A program made the translations under genes and the position numbers. This document shows, in pieces, positions 37,285 to 47,209 of a stretch of DNA of 64,000 nucleotides. Position 1 is the stretch's first letter; every line of letters starts with the position of its first letter. This DNA comes from Ostreococcus lucimarinus CCE9901 (lineage: Eukaryota; Chlorophyta; Mamiellophyceae; Mamiellales; Bathycoccaceae), in NCBI RefSeq assembly GCF_000092065.1, contig NC_009359.1:1-64000 (forward strand). The letters are read 5' to 3'. Below the pieces are notes generated by a model, which was not told the DNA's origin, ran no database searches, and was given only the letters and a program-made list of their open reading frames with translations.

Positions 37285-38168
37285 TCATAACTCGCTCTTC
37301 GCCGCGAGCTCGTCCTTCGCTGCGAGCAGCGCGGCGGCGGTCGCTTGTTGAGTCGACGCGCCCGAGTCTTTCAGTTCGCCAAACGTTTGCGAAATCGATC
37401 GCACCATCTTAGCTATGTCTTCCGACGACGCCGACGCGCTGTTCGCGGTGGCTTTCTGTTTGCGAGGCTTGGCGCCCAAATCCGGCAGTCCGGCGATTTT
37501 CTTCGGCACGGCGTCTTCGACGGCGCCCGGCGCCAAACATTCTCCGAGCGCGCTCGTCCCCGAAGTGTGCCGCATGCGCTGTTCAAACATTCCCAACATC
37601 GGTCCCAACGCTTGACCGATTTCCGTCGACAAGAACACGTCCGGTAAATCCAGAATCTGCTGCGGAATGTCTTTACCGACGAGAAACATCGCCGCCTCCG
37701 AGGTAAAGTTGTTGCAGTTGTGTCTCAATAAATTGTACGTTTCCGACGTGTATCGCGGTTGCACCTCGCGCAAGAAATCGCGAAACATCTCCTCGTCCAC
37801 CTCCGTCGTCCCCAACGCCTCGACGCGCAACGGCGCCCCGAACTGCGTCTGCACGTGCGACGCCGGCGCGCACTGCAAGCCTTGCCCGAACCAATACTCC
37901 TTCCCGTGCACGACGATGCCGGTGTGATACACCGCCTCGATCTCCTTCCCCAGCAACTGCTGCGACATCATTCGCGCCATTCCACCGCTATCGAGCGCGA
38001 GTCGTCGTTTCGTCAGTCACCGCGTCGCCGCCGTCGCGTCGTCCGCGTCGTCGCGTCTTCTAGAAGATGCTTCATCGCGTCGCGTCGCGTCGCGTCGCGT
38101 CGCGTCGTCGCGTCCTCGCGCGCGCACCTCAGGTCGTACACGTGCAACGAGACGTCGTGCGTCGTCAT
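37285..38168 (-). CDS. DeSI-like PPPDE peptidase (two exons)
   Basis: Spliced on the minus strand: exon 1 38168-38128 (41 nt), intron 38127-37988 (140 nt, GTGCGC...AG), exon 2 37987-37285; 247 aa. The joined N-terminus reads MTTHDVSLHVYDLSGGMARM, restoring the VYDLS strand that begins PPPDE domains. The long exon alone starts too late, at MARMM. The catalytic pair is H35 (YHTGIVV) and C105 (HNCNNF). PPPDE enzymes are thiol isopeptidases (deSUMOylating/deubiquitinating). A CTGAC branch-like site lies about 24 nt before the acceptor. The C-terminal region is low-complexity Ala/Ser with no PUL domain. Divergent from LACS. Confidence 0.88.
38076..38105. repeat. Pentamer repeat (CGCGT)6 inside the DeSI intron
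   Basis: Six perfect CGCGT units within the 140-nt intron of the DeSI gene, on the donor side. As an intronic microsatellite it could vary without affecting the protein. Confidence 0.9.
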
Positions 38169-38332
38169 CGCGTCGCGTTCGGGCGCGCTCGACGTTCGTT
38201 ATCCCTCGTCGCGCGAGCGAGTGACGTCGAGTCGGTCGTCGGTCGGCGGCTCGTCTCGACGCGCGATCGCCATCGCGCGACGCGGACGCGCGATACGCGC
38301 ACCGACGCGCGCCGACGTCGAGCTCGACGAGA

Positions 38333-38333
<1 letters not shown>

Positions 38334-38366
<33 letters not shown>
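38334..38366. repeat. Trinucleotide repeat (ACG)11 before LACS ATG
   Basis: Eleven perfect ACG units ending 2 bp before the LACS start codon, so most likely in its 5' untranslated region. Confidence 0.9.
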
Positions 38367-38368
<2 letters not shown>

Positions 38369-40516
38369 ATGCCCGCGCGCGCGAGCGCGAAGCACGCCCT
38401 CGGATGCCTCGCCGTCGGCGCGATGCTGCGGAAATGCGTGGACGCGCGACGACCGAGATATAAAAAGCGACGCGGTGCGTACTCGACGCGGACGCGGGCG
38501 AGCGCGGACGGCGCGGTCGCGCGGTGGCACAACGCGGATTTACCGCACGCGAAAGCGTTTCGCGTCGAACCGTTCGAGGGGTGCGGGACGGTGCACGAGG
38601 TGTTCGAGTACGCGGTGAAGCGACACGCGAGCAGACCGGCGCTGGGCGAACGGGACGTCGAGGAGACGACGAAGACGACGACGAGCGACGGGCGAGAGGT
38701 GGAAAAATTACGATTGGGAGGGTATAAATGGATGACGTTTCGAGAGGCGAGCGAACGGGTGAGCGCGATCGCGAGTGGGTTGGTGGATCTCGCGGGGTTG
38801 AAGCCGCAAGACAAGGTGATAATCTACGCCGATACCAAGCGCGATTGGCAGCTCACGGCGCAGGCGTGCTTTCGAATGAATCTCACGGTGGTGACGATTT
38901 ACGCCACGCTCGGTGAAGACGGGGTGAAGCATGGGATAAATCAAACCAAGGCAAGCGTCGTCGTGTGCGATGGAAAACTCTTGAAGACGTTGACAAACGT
39001 CGCCGGGGATTGTCCGTCGCTCAAGCACGTGGTGACGATGGGCGAGCCCGAACAAGCGTCGTTGGATAAGTTACCCAAGAGTGTGTTCCAAATCGGACTA
39101 GACGAGGTCGCAACGCTCGGTGCGCGCAAGCCCATGGCGGCGCGGCCGCCGAAATCGACCGACATCGCGGTTTTGATGTACACCAGCGGTACCACGGGGG
39201 CGCCGAAGGGCGTCATGTTGAACCACTCCAACGTGTGCGCGACGATGACTGGCCTCAAAGACGCGGGTGATTTTACCAATAAGGACGTCTACTTGGCGTA
39301 CCTGCCGCTGGCACACATCATGGAGATGGCGGCGGAAACGGTGATGCTCGCTCTCGGTGCCGCGATCGGTTACGGCTCGCCGCAAACGCTCACGGACACT
39401 GGATTGAAGCTCGCGCCGGGCACGCGAGGCGACGCGCCTACGTTGAAGCCGACGTTCATGGTGTTCGCTCCGGCCGTGCTCGATCGAGTCCGTCAAGCCG
39501 TGCAGGCCAAGTTTAGCGCCGCAAAACCGGCGTTGAAGAAACTCATCAACGCGGGCTTGGTAGCGGGTCGTAAAGACTTTGAAAACGGTAAAATCGGCGC
39601 GCCGTTCTTGTACAACGCCATCATCTTTAAAAAGGTGCAAAAGCTCATCGGTGGACGCGTGCGTATCATGATTTCTGGGTCCGCGCCGCTGTCGCGCGAG
39701 ACGCAAATCTTCATGCAAACGTGCTTCCGATGCCCGGTTCGTCAAGGTTATGGGTTAACTGAAACCGGTTCGTGCGGTACCATCGCTTCGTTTGACGATT
39801 ATTCGCCAACCGTCGGTCAAGTCCTCACCTCGGTGAGCATCTCTCTCCGCGATTGGGAAGAAGGTGGATACCGAGTCGCGGACGAAAAAGACCCGTCCAT
39901 CGGTATGCCTCGCGGTGAAGTTCTCATCGGTGGTCCCGTCGTGTGCCAAGGGTACTTCACTGCGCCTCACATGCCCGACCCAGAGCTCGAAGCGAAGAAC
40001 GCATCCGAGTTCTCCGTCATCGACGGCGTGCGTTACTTCCACACCGGCGATGTCGGCCAATTCACCGCTGACGGTCAATTGATGATCATCGATCGCAAAA
40101 AAGACTTGGTCAAGCTTCAACAAGGCGAATACGTCGCCCTGAGCAAGGTCGAGAACGTCTTGAAGCAATCCCCGTACGTCGCCATGGCCATGGCGTATGC
40201 CGATTCCAAGCACTCGTATTGCATCGCCGTCGTCGTCGTCAACGAGGCGCCGCTGAAAAAGCTCGCGTCGAGCAAGGGCATCACCGGCGACGTCGACACG
40301 CTGTGCGCAAACTCCACGATCATCAAGGAAATTTCATCTGCGTGCAAATCGGCGTGTAAGACTGGGAAACTCGTCGGTTTCGAGACGCCGACGACGTACA
40401 TCTTAACCGCCGAGCCGTGGACTCCGGATAACGACTTGGTCACCGCGGCGTTCAAGTTAAAGCGACAAAACATCGTTAAAGCCTTCAAAACAGAAATCGA
40501 TCGCGCGTACGCGTGA
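38369..40516 (+). CDS. Long-chain acyl-CoA synthetase
   Basis: 715 aa. AMP-forming acyl-CoA synthetase that activates long-chain fatty acids for lipid synthesis or breakdown. The P-loop-like motif is YTSGTTGAPKGVMLNHSN from residue 271. It is followed by PLAHIMEM, the acyl-binding YGLTETGS, the HTGDVG hinge region and DRKKDLVKLQQGEYV (A10). Length and order match eukaryotic LACS enzymes. The N-terminal ~45 residues are basic (RRPRYKKRRG) and might target a membrane or organelle. No peroxisomal C-terminal SKL is present (ends DRAYA). Divergent from the DeSI gene, 200 bp apart. Confidence 0.93.
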   Translation: MPARASAKHALGCLAVGAMLRKCVDARRPRYKKRRGAYSTRTRASADGAVARWHNADLPHAKAFRVEPFEGCGTVHEVFEYAVKRHASRPALGERDVEETTKTTTSDGREVEKLRLGGYKWMTFREASERVSAIASGLVDLAGLKPQDKVIIYADTKRDWQLTAQACFRMNLTVVTIYATLGEDGVKHGINQTKASVVVCDGKLLKTLTNVAGDCPSLKHVVTMGEPEQASLDKLPKSVFQIGLDEVATLGARKPMAARPPKSTDIAVLMYTSGTTGAPKGVMLNHSNVCATMTGLKDAGDFTNKDVYLAYLPLAHIMEMAAETVMLALGAAIGYGSPQTLTDTGLKLAPGTRGDAPTLKPTFMVFAPAVLDRVRQAVQAKFSAAKPALKKLINAGLVAGRKDFENGKIGAPFLYNAIIFKKVQKLIGGRVRIMISGSAPLSRETQIFMQTCFRCPVRQGYGLTETGSCGTIASFDDYSPTVGQVLTSVSISLRDWEEGGYRVADEKDPSIGMPRGEVLIGGPVVCQGYFTAPHMPDPELEAKNASEFSVIDGVRYFHTGDVGQFTADGQLMIIDRKKDLVKLQQGEYVALSKVENVLKQSPYVAMAMAYADSKHSYCIAVVVVNEAPLKKLASSKGITGDVDTLCANSTIIKEISSACKSACKTGKLVGFETPTTYILTAEPWTPDNDLVTAAFKLKRQNIVKAFKTEIDRAYA

Positions 40517-40648
40517 GTGTTCTTGTCAATCATCGCATCAAAGCATCTTCTCAACGTCGTCGCGTCTCGCGTCTCGAGTCCCAGCCAGTCGCGTCGAGTG
40601 GTCATTCCACGAACCCATCGTCGCTCGCGCCCCAATCCGCGACGCGTC

Positions 40649-41803
40649 ATGCCGCTCGCGACATCGCGCGCTAAGAAACACGACGCCATCGACGACGCGT
40701 TGACGGCGGAAGACGCGCGAGAACACGCGGATAAGTTGGCGAAATCTTTGTCCATCTTCGCCACGATCCCGCGCGCCATCGCCGAGGCGCACATTCGTTT
40801 ACGAGGTCGAGCGTGTCCAGACGAGCGCGCGAGCGACGCCGACGTGCGAGGCGCGCTACTGAAAGCGCTGAGCGATGAAGTCTTGGCCGAGCGAGAGTGT
40901 AAGCTAAAGGGAACGAAGTTTGAGCCGTACGTGAACGCACGGCCGAAGCCGGCTGCGGCTGCAGCGGCGGCTCGAACGGGACGGACGACGACGCGCGCGG
41001 TGGTCGATGGCGATCGTCGAAGCGCGTCGAGAGAGACGAAAATAATCGGTGGCGATCGTGGAGACGGCTCCGATAGCGATAGTTCGGTTGGTGTGGCGAG
41101 CAAATTCGTGCCACGGGAAATCGAAGACGAAGACGAAGACGAAGACGAAGACGAAGACGAAGACGAAGACGCGACGACGAGCGACGACGAGGAAGAAGAG
41201 TATAGCAGTGACGGAGATTATAGCGGCGAAGATGACTACGCCGATGACGGTGGAAATTTCTTCGGTCGAGCGGCAGAGGAACCGCCGGCACCTGAAGGGG
41301 CGAATCCGTTCGCGAGCATGGGGGACGTCGATTTCGGCGAAGAGGCGCGCGCACAAATCGAAGAAGCGAAGCGTATCGTGGCCGAACGCAAGGCGCAAGC
41401 GTCGAATTTAGCGGATGCATTAGCGAGCCTACAAACGTCGGACCCGGTGTCGCCGACGCCTTCAGGCCGTGTCGCGTTCAGCGACAAGGGCGACGACGTT
41501 GCCAGCATCGCCGGCTCCATCGCGGGTTCAGACTTCACCGACCGCTTCGATGCGATATCAATAGCTTCCATCGCCGCCACGCTCGGATCTGACGCCACAG
41601 ATCGAGTTGCAGACGTCGACGGGAGTGAATTCGACGTCGCCAGTCTCGCATCTCATGGCACGCATCGTGCGACCACCGACCTCGGCTCGGACGACGAGCG
41701 CGAAGCCGCAATTTTCGAGAGCGAGGACGAGCGCGACAGCGTCAGTTCGGACGAGCGTCACGGCGCCAAGGAAAATGCTCCACCATCGCCTCCATCACCG
41801 TAG
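40649..41803 (+). CDS. Acidic, largely disordered protein, unknown
   Basis: 384 aa from the ATG at 40649, 132 bp after the LACS stop. The N-terminal ~80 residues are mixed helical (DDALTAEDAREHADKLAKSL), and a short AARTGRTTTRAVV linker follows. The rest is strongly acidic: (ED)8, a TTSDDEEEEYSSDGDYSGED stretch, and a Ser/Asp-rich end with repeated SIAGS and SIAS motifs. One helix (EEARAQIEEAKRIVAERKAQ) stands out near residue 230. The composition suggests a chaperone-like or scaffold protein with many CK2-type sites. I recognise no family. Confidence 0.6.
   Translation: MPLATSRAKKHDAIDDALTAEDAREHADKLAKSLSIFATIPRAIAEAHIRLRGRACPDERASDADVRGALLKALSDEVLAERECKLKGTKFEPYVNARPKPAAAAAAARTGRTTTRAVVDGDRRSASRETKIIGGDRGDGSDSDSSVGVASKFVPREIEDEDEDEDEDEDEDEDATTSDDEEEEYSSDGDYSGEDDYADDGGNFFGRAAEEPPAPEGANPFASMGDVDFGEEARAQIEEAKRIVAERKAQASNLADALASLQTSDPVSPTPSGRVAFSDKGDDVASIAGSIAGSDFTDRFDAISIASIAATLGSDATDRVADVDGSEFDVASLASHGTHRATTDLGSDDEREAAIFESEDERDSVSSDERHGAKENAPPSPPSP
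41123..41170. repeat. (GAAGAC)8 coding repeat
   Basis: Eight perfect GAAGAC hexamers encoding alternating Glu-Asp in the acidic protein gene. The absence of synonymous change indicates recent expansion or slippage. Confidence 0.95.
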
Positions 41804-42019
41804 TAGCTCGCTTTAACACAACGCACCGTACGCGATACTCGCGCTCGACGGGCGCGAACGCCGCGCTCGGGGCAAACTGAAATCGCCACGTCACCGTCGC
41901 CGAAAAGGTCAATCGAAACGCGTCGTCCCGCACTTCTCGACCGCCTCGGTGCGCGCGCGCGACGCGCGCCCGACGACGCACGCCGCGCTTCGTAAACTCT
42001 CGCGTCTCGCGCGGTCGTC

Positions 42020-43708
42020 ATGACGGCGCCGAGCGTGAGCAACGGCACGACGCGTTCGCTGATTTGGTTTCGCAAAGCGCTGCGCGTCCACGATAATCCC
42101 GCTCTCGCCGCGGGCATCGCGCGCGCGAAGAGCGCGCAACCGGTGTTCGTGCTCGATCCGTGGTTCTGTAAGCCCTCGCGGGTGGGGGCGAATCGCATGC
42201 GGTTCTTGTTGCAATCGCTGCGCGACTTGGACGCGACGCTGCGAGAACGCGGCAGTTCGCTGCTGGTGCTGCACGGCGAACCGCGAGTGGTGTTGCCGCG
42301 AGCGTGCAAGACGTGGAAGGTTGATTTGGTGACGTGGGAACACGATATCGAACCGTATGCGAAAATGAGAGACACCGCGGTGCGAGGCGCGCTGGAGCGC
42401 GCGGGAGTAGAGTGCGCGTCGTCGAGCGGACACACGCTGTACGACGTGGAGGAGATGTTGGCGAAGTGTCATGGGAAACCACCGACGACGTATTCGCAGT
42501 TTTTGAAGATTGTAGATAAAATGGGTGCACCTGCGGCCGCTTTGGATGCGCCGAAGGCGATGCCGGCGCCGTTCACGGGGACAGCAGAGGAGACGAAGGA
42601 ATTAGTCGCGGGAGTGGCGGATGCGTACGGGATCCCCACTTTGGAGGAGCTCGGTTACGAAGCCATGCATGACGACGAAGGTTTTCAAGCGATCGGAGGT
42701 GAAACCGAAGGCTTGAGACGTCTACGCAGACAACTGTCGCGCACGGAATGGGTGCACACGTTTCAAAAGCCAGATACAAATCCCACGACGCTTTTTCATG
42801 CCTTGGGCGCGAAAAAGCCAAAGCCAAAGAGTCCGTTCGAAATCGCAGCGCGAGACGCGGGAAGCAAAAATGACGCAACAAACACTGCAGCGAATAGTGA
42901 TATGCTGATGACACCGTCCACGACAGCGCTGAGTCCGTACATGAAATTCGGTTGCGTGTCGCCGCGAGTGTTTTATCACGAGCTCAACGCCGTGCTCGCA
43001 AAGTTTGAGGGCAAAGGTCAACCTTCGCAACCGCCGGTGAGTCTCATGGGACAACTGATGTGGCGCGAATTCTACTATCTCGTCGGCGCGGGGACGCCGA
43101 ATTTCGATAAGATGGAAGGAAATCCAATCTGCAGGCAAATTCCTTGGAACAAGGATCGTGAGCTCTTCGCGGCTTGGGAGAACGCGCAAACCGGGTTCCC
43201 TTGGATCGACGCCGCGATGACCCAGCTTCGCCTCGAGGGATGGATCCATCACTTGGCTCGACACGCCGTGGCGTGCTTCCTGACCCGTGGTGATCTATTC
43301 GTGCACTGGGAGTGGGGCAGAGACACGTTCGATCGCGACCTCGTCGACGCCGATTGGGCGCTGAACAACGGCAACTGGATGTGGCTCTCGTGTTCGTGTT
43401 TCTTTTACCAATATTTCCGAGTGTACGGTCCGCACTCGTTCGCGAAAAAGTACGACAAGGACGGCGCGTACGTCAAGCACTACCTCCCCGTGCTGAAGAA
43501 TATGCCCGCCAAGTACGTGTACGAACCTTGGCTCGCCCCTCTCGACGTGCAGAAGAAAGCCGGTTGCGTCGTCGGCGTCGATTATCCCGCTCCGATCGTC
43601 GACCACGCCACGGCGAGCAAGGCGTGCATAGATAAGATCGCCACCGCTTACGCCGCTCACAAGGACGCCACCGCGGTGGCTGGGAAGAAGCGTAAAGCCG
43701 GCGAATAA
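42020..43708 (+). CDS. CPF1: Cryptochrome/photolyase family protein, (6-4) photolyase type
   Basis: 562 aa. Photolyase alpha/beta domain at the N-terminus (LIWFRKALRVHDNPAL). The FAD-binding helical domain follows: TALSPYMKFGCVS, QLMWREFYY, WIHHLARHAVACFLTRGD (H410/H411 at the flavin), and DADWALNNGNWMWLSCS. The paired His and the WMWLSCS segment are typical of animal cryptochrome/(6-4) photolyases. Ostreococcus CPF1 was reported to keep (6-4) photolyase activity and act on the circadian clock, and this protein fits that type. The short Lys-rich C-terminal tail (GKKRKAGE) resembles a nuclear signal. No long cryptochrome tail is present. Confidence 0.92.
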   Translation: MTAPSVSNGTTRSLIWFRKALRVHDNPALAAGIARAKSAQPVFVLDPWFCKPSRVGANRMRFLLQSLRDLDATLRERGSSLLVLHGEPRVVLPRACKTWKVDLVTWEHDIEPYAKMRDTAVRGALERAGVECASSSGHTLYDVEEMLAKCHGKPPTTYSQFLKIVDKMGAPAAALDAPKAMPAPFTGTAEETKELVAGVADAYGIPTLEELGYEAMHDDEGFQAIGGETEGLRRLRRQLSRTEWVHTFQKPDTNPTTLFHALGAKKPKPKSPFEIAARDAGSKNDATNTAANSDMLMTPSTTALSPYMKFGCVSPRVFYHELNAVLAKFEGKGQPSQPPVSLMGQLMWREFYYLVGAGTPNFDKMEGNPICRQIPWNKDRELFAAWENAQTGFPWIDAAMTQLRLEGWIHHLARHAVACFLTRGDLFVHWEWGRDTFDRDLVDADWALNNGNWMWLSCSCFFYQYFRVYGPHSFAKKYDKDGAYVKHYLPVLKNMPAKYVYEPWLAPLDVQKKAGCVVGVDYPAPIVDHATASKACIDKIATAYAAHKDATAVAGKKRKAGE

Positions 43709-43795
43709 ACTCGTTGATTCGTTAATTTAAAAAGCCTCTCGCGCGCGGCGTCCACCACACTGCACAGGCGCCTCACAACGCGACGCGCGTTCGTC

Positions 43796-45418
43796 ATGTC
43801 GCTCGAGCGCGAGCGCTTGCTCGATCGCGCGACGTCGAACGCGGCCGCGTCGTCGCGCGATGACAGACGAACGCGCGCTGTTCGTCTCATCGCCACCGCT
43901 TCGTGCGTCGGCGTCGCGACGTACGCGCTCGCGCGCGCCAGCGGGATGATGTTCGCACCGTCGCTCGGTAACACCCAACGCGATTCGCGCTTCGGCGCAT
44001 CGTCCATCGACGCTACCGAGCGAACGGTGCGAGAGTATAAGGACGAATTGTCAATCCTCTCGTGGTCGCACGATCGCGGATTCGAGACGCACAGAGGATC
44101 GTGGAGGCAGGAGGCGCGAAGCGCCGACGCGAACGAGACGCCGGACGCGCCGGCGAAGGACGAGCGCGACGTGTCGAATCGTCAACGAGGGGCGGCAACG
44201 CTGATGGCGCAAACGATCGCAAAGTACATGCCTGGTCGATTATCGGAGACGTCGGCGCCGTTCGAGTTGTTGTACTCGACGTGGGACATGCCGTCGACGC
44301 CGTGCTTGGACGCCGAGTACGCGCAGAAGTTGTGCGAGTTTGATCGATGGGTACCTATATTTAACTTTGGGAGCTCGTTCAAGGATCAAACCGTGCTGCC
44401 GACAATGGTGCCAGCCACGCTCGGCGCGCTTCGTAGTTGTTTCATCGAGGGTTTGAATCCGCATTTAGGCTTTAGCGCGGACGACGAGCCACAGTGCGAC
44501 TTTTTACGCTTCCCGACGACAAAGTATTCCGAGCAAGGAAAGTGCGACGCCAAGCTCGCTCAGTGTCGGTATCACGGATTGTTTTCGCTCAATGCCGTGG
44601 ATGATAAGTCGATGTACGAGTGGGATAATCTCAAACCGCAGGTGGAATGGCGCGGGAGCGACTATTCGTTTCTCGCGCCCCGGGTACCGGGGCACAAGCC
44701 TGACGCGAATGAGTTTTTGAGCGAAATCGCGTCTTCAGCCAATGTTTCGCAGGCCTTACACGATATGGCGTTTTCCACCGATATTGGACCACGTCTCAGG
44801 GCGGTACTGTTTTCAAAGTTGTACCCCGAGCTCATCGACGCCAAGTTTTTCAACTGGAAAAATCAGTCGAGCGCGCGCGACAAGATGGCCGCCGAACTCG
44901 GTATTGACGCCACGGAACGCTTAACTGAAGAGGCGCTGGGCAAATACAAGTATCATCTCGACCTCGGCGGTGGTGGAGGGACGACGTGGAGCGGACTGAT
45001 TCCCAAACTCACCATGCCGGGCGTGCTGTTGCACCACGAGACGTCGATGAAGGATTCGTACTTTGACACTCTGAAGCCGTGGGTGCACTACGTGCCCGTC
45101 GCAGAAGACCTACACGACGTTTTTGAGAAGATTTCTTGGTGCGAAACGCACCCCGAGGAAGCACGAAATATCAGCGCCAACGCCAACGACTGGGTTCGCG
45201 ACTTCCGAGGCTTGAAATCGCTGCTTCGTCACAACTATCAAGCCCTGGCGATTCCCTTGGCGAAAACGCTCGATCCCTCTGGCGAGACGCTGCTAGACTT
45301 TGAAGCCGCGCACGTGGCCGCGCGCGCCGAGCGCCTGGCCGCGCGCGCCGCAAAACTCGCCATCAAAGCGTCCAGAGACGCCGCCAAAGCCGCGAAGGCC
45401 ACCAACGTTTCCGATTAA
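43796..45418 (+). CDS. GT90 (CAP10-like) glycosyltransferase, copy A
   Basis: 540 aa. A type II membrane protein with a short cytosolic tail and one signal-anchor at about residues 28-48 (AVRLIATASCVGVATYALA). The CAP10/KDELC/POGLUT-type core follows. Its key region is KYKYHLDLGGGGGTTWSGL near 382-400, then a KPWVHYVPVAEDLHD block and a RISANAN-type motif. GT90 enzymes transfer xylose, glucose or glucuronic acid to glycans or proteins in the ER/Golgi. The Ala/Lys-rich C-terminal tail is low-complexity. The next gene is a paralogue, and 295 bp of the two are identical. Confidence 0.85.
   Translation: MSLERERLLDRATSNAAASSRDDRRTRAVRLIATASCVGVATYALARASGMMFAPSLGNTQRDSRFGASSIDATERTVREYKDELSILSWSHDRGFETHRGSWRQEARSADANETPDAPAKDERDVSNRQRGAATLMAQTIAKYMPGRLSETSAPFELLYSTWDMPSTPCLDAEYAQKLCEFDRWVPIFNFGSSFKDQTVLPTMVPATLGALRSCFIEGLNPHLGFSADDEPQCDFLRFPTTKYSEQGKCDAKLAQCRYHGLFSLNAVDDKSMYEWDNLKPQVEWRGSDYSFLAPRVPGHKPDANEFLSEIASSANVSQALHDMAFSTDIGPRLRAVLFSKLYPELIDAKFFNWKNQSSARDKMAAELGIDATERLTEEALGKYKYHLDLGGGGGTTWSGLIPKLTMPGVLLHHETSMKDSYFDTLKPWVHYVPVAEDLHDVFEKISWCETHPEEARNISANANDWVRDFRGLKSLLRHNYQALAIPLAKTLDPSGETLLDFEAAHVAARAERLAARAAKLAIKASRDAAKAAKATNVSD
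44823..45117 (+). repeat. Gene-conversion tract, copy 1 (295 bp)
   Basis: Identical without mismatch or gap to 46569-46863 in the paralogous GT90 gene. A further 39-bp identical block follows after 52 bp in both (45170-45208 and 46916-46954). Confidence 0.97.
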
Positions 45419-45529
45419 CCCCCGTTCCGCGCTGTATCAACAGTATCAACACCATCCGTCCACCAGCCGCGCGACGCTCCGTTTTCAAGCCTCCGCCATC
45501 GATCGCTCGACGCGCCACACGCGCGCGCG

Positions 45530-47209
45530 ATGCTCGGTCGCGCGCGCGATGACGTCGCCGAGCGCGCGGCACTCCTCGACGTCCCCGACGCCCCGTCGTC
45601 GTCGCGCGTCGCCGACGTCGACGTCGACGTCGACCGACGCGCGCGCGCGGGACACCAACACCCAAGCGCTTCGCCCGTGTTTCGCTCGCGAGTGCTCGGG
45701 TTCGCGTGCGCGTTCATCCTCGTCGCGTGCGCGTCGCGCGTGGGAAACGTTCCCCTGAGACTGCGACCGCCGATCGAGAAGCGCACGGCGCGCACGGTGA
45801 AAGAGTACGGACACGAGGGGGAGTTGCACTTGCTGCGCTGGACGTCGGCGGGTGGATTCGAAGCCGTCGAGTTGGGTCAGTCGACGGATGGCGTCAAGCA
45901 GCGCGCGGTGGAGGCGGTGAAGGTGATGATTGAAACGATAAAGAGGTATTACCCGCATCGGCTCGAGGATGGGCGGAATCCGTTCGAGTTGCTTTTCGAA
46001 GTATCGGACAAGCCGTCGACGCATTGCGTGTCCGCGCAGGCGAAGTGCGCGACGAGAGCGTGGGCACCGATATATGCGTTCGGTAGCGTGCCGAAAAACG
46101 TCGAGCACGTGTTACCGACGATGATTCACGCGCCCTTGGTTCCGCTCGCGTCTTGTTACACTGAGAACATCGCGACGTACAACGTGTCCATGAGTGGGCT
46201 TGACGCTGAGACGACGTCGTGCCCGTTTCTGAATTACCCGACGAAAAAGTATAGCGAGTTGGCCAAGTGTGATCCGGACGGCGATGTGAGCGGACAAGCT
46301 GCGTGTACGCCATACGCCCACGGATTATTTTCGCTCGACGCCGTGGAGGACAAGTCGTTGTACGAATGGAACTCGTTGGTTAACAAAGTCTTTTGGAGAG
46401 GGAGCGATTACGCGTTCTTGACGCCGTCGTACCCGGATTTTGCCTCGACGTCCGAAAACTTTTTGCCATGGTTGATGGAAGAGGCGAACAAAATGAAAGC
46501 GATGAAGATGTTGTTGCGAAATAGTGACGTCGGTCCGCGCTTTAGGGCGGTTCTGATGTCGAAGTTGCACCCCGAGCTCATCGACGCCAAGTTTTTCAAC
46601 TGGAAAAATCAGTCGAGCGCGCGCGACAAGATGGCCGCCGAACTCGGTATTGACGCCACGGAACGCTTAACTGAAGAGGCGCTGGGCAAATACAAGTATC
46701 ATCTCGACCTCGGCGGTGGTGGAGGGACGACGTGGAGCGGACTGATTCCCAAACTCACCATGCCGGGCGTGCTGTTGCACCACGAGACGTCGATGAAGGA
46801 TTCGTACTTTGACACTCTGAAGCCGTGGGTGCACTACGTGCCCGTCGCAGAAGACCTACACGATCTTGCTGAACGCGTGCGATGGCTCGAAACCCATCCG
46901 ACCGCGGCGCAGCGCATCAGCGCCAACGCCAACGACTGGGTTCGCGACTTCCGACGCCTGCGATCGCTCTTGGCGTACAACTATCGCCTTCTCGCAGTTC
47001 CGCTGTCGCTCTCCCTCGACGCCAAGCCGTTACCGTTATTTGCACCCTCCGCGAGCGTCCAAGCGACGAAATCCGAAGCCGAAGCCATCGACGCTGACCT
47101 CGCGTCGCCGCAACATCGCGCCGCCGTCGCCGCCGCCGGCGCGTCTCGCCGCCGTCGCGCGTCGGCTCGCCCCGCGGCGCGCGACACCCCCCGCGCGCCG
47201 TCGCTCTAG
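45530..47209 (+). CDS. GT90 (CAP10-like) glycosyltransferase, copy B
   Basis: 559 aa. Same layout as the preceding gene: short N-terminal tail, signal-anchor near residues 57-75 (VLGFACAFILVACASRV), a Cys-containing stem, then the CAP10 core. Outside the 295-bp identical tract the two proteins share the order of motifs (FWRGSDY/EWRGSDY, GPRFRAVL/GPRLRAVL, HPELIDAKFFNW) but differ in most residues. This shows an old duplication with recent local homogenisation. The C-terminus is Ala/Arg-rich and disordered. Same predicted Golgi/ER glycan function; acceptor unknown. Confidence 0.85.
   Translation: MLGRARDDVAERAALLDVPDAPSSSRVADVDVDVDRRARAGHQHPSASPVFRSRVLGFACAFILVACASRVGNVPLRLRPPIEKRTARTVKEYGHEGELHLLRWTSAGGFEAVELGQSTDGVKQRAVEAVKVMIETIKRYYPHRLEDGRNPFELLFEVSDKPSTHCVSAQAKCATRAWAPIYAFGSVPKNVEHVLPTMIHAPLVPLASCYTENIATYNVSMSGLDAETTSCPFLNYPTKKYSELAKCDPDGDVSGQAACTPYAHGLFSLDAVEDKSLYEWNSLVNKVFWRGSDYAFLTPSYPDFASTSENFLPWLMEEANKMKAMKMLLRNSDVGPRFRAVLMSKLHPELIDAKFFNWKNQSSARDKMAAELGIDATERLTEEALGKYKYHLDLGGGGGTTWSGLIPKLTMPGVLLHHETSMKDSYFDTLKPWVHYVPVAEDLHDLAERVRWLETHPTAAQRISANANDWVRDFRRLRSLLAYNYRLLAVPLSLSLDAKPLPLFAPSASVQATKSEAEAIDADLASPQHRAAVAAAGASRRRRASARPAARDTPRAPSL
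46569..46863 (+). repeat. Gene-conversion tract, copy 2 (295 bp)
   Basis: Perfect match of 44823-45117, in the same coding frame and covering the predicted donor-sugar region of the GT90 domain. Confidence 0.97.
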
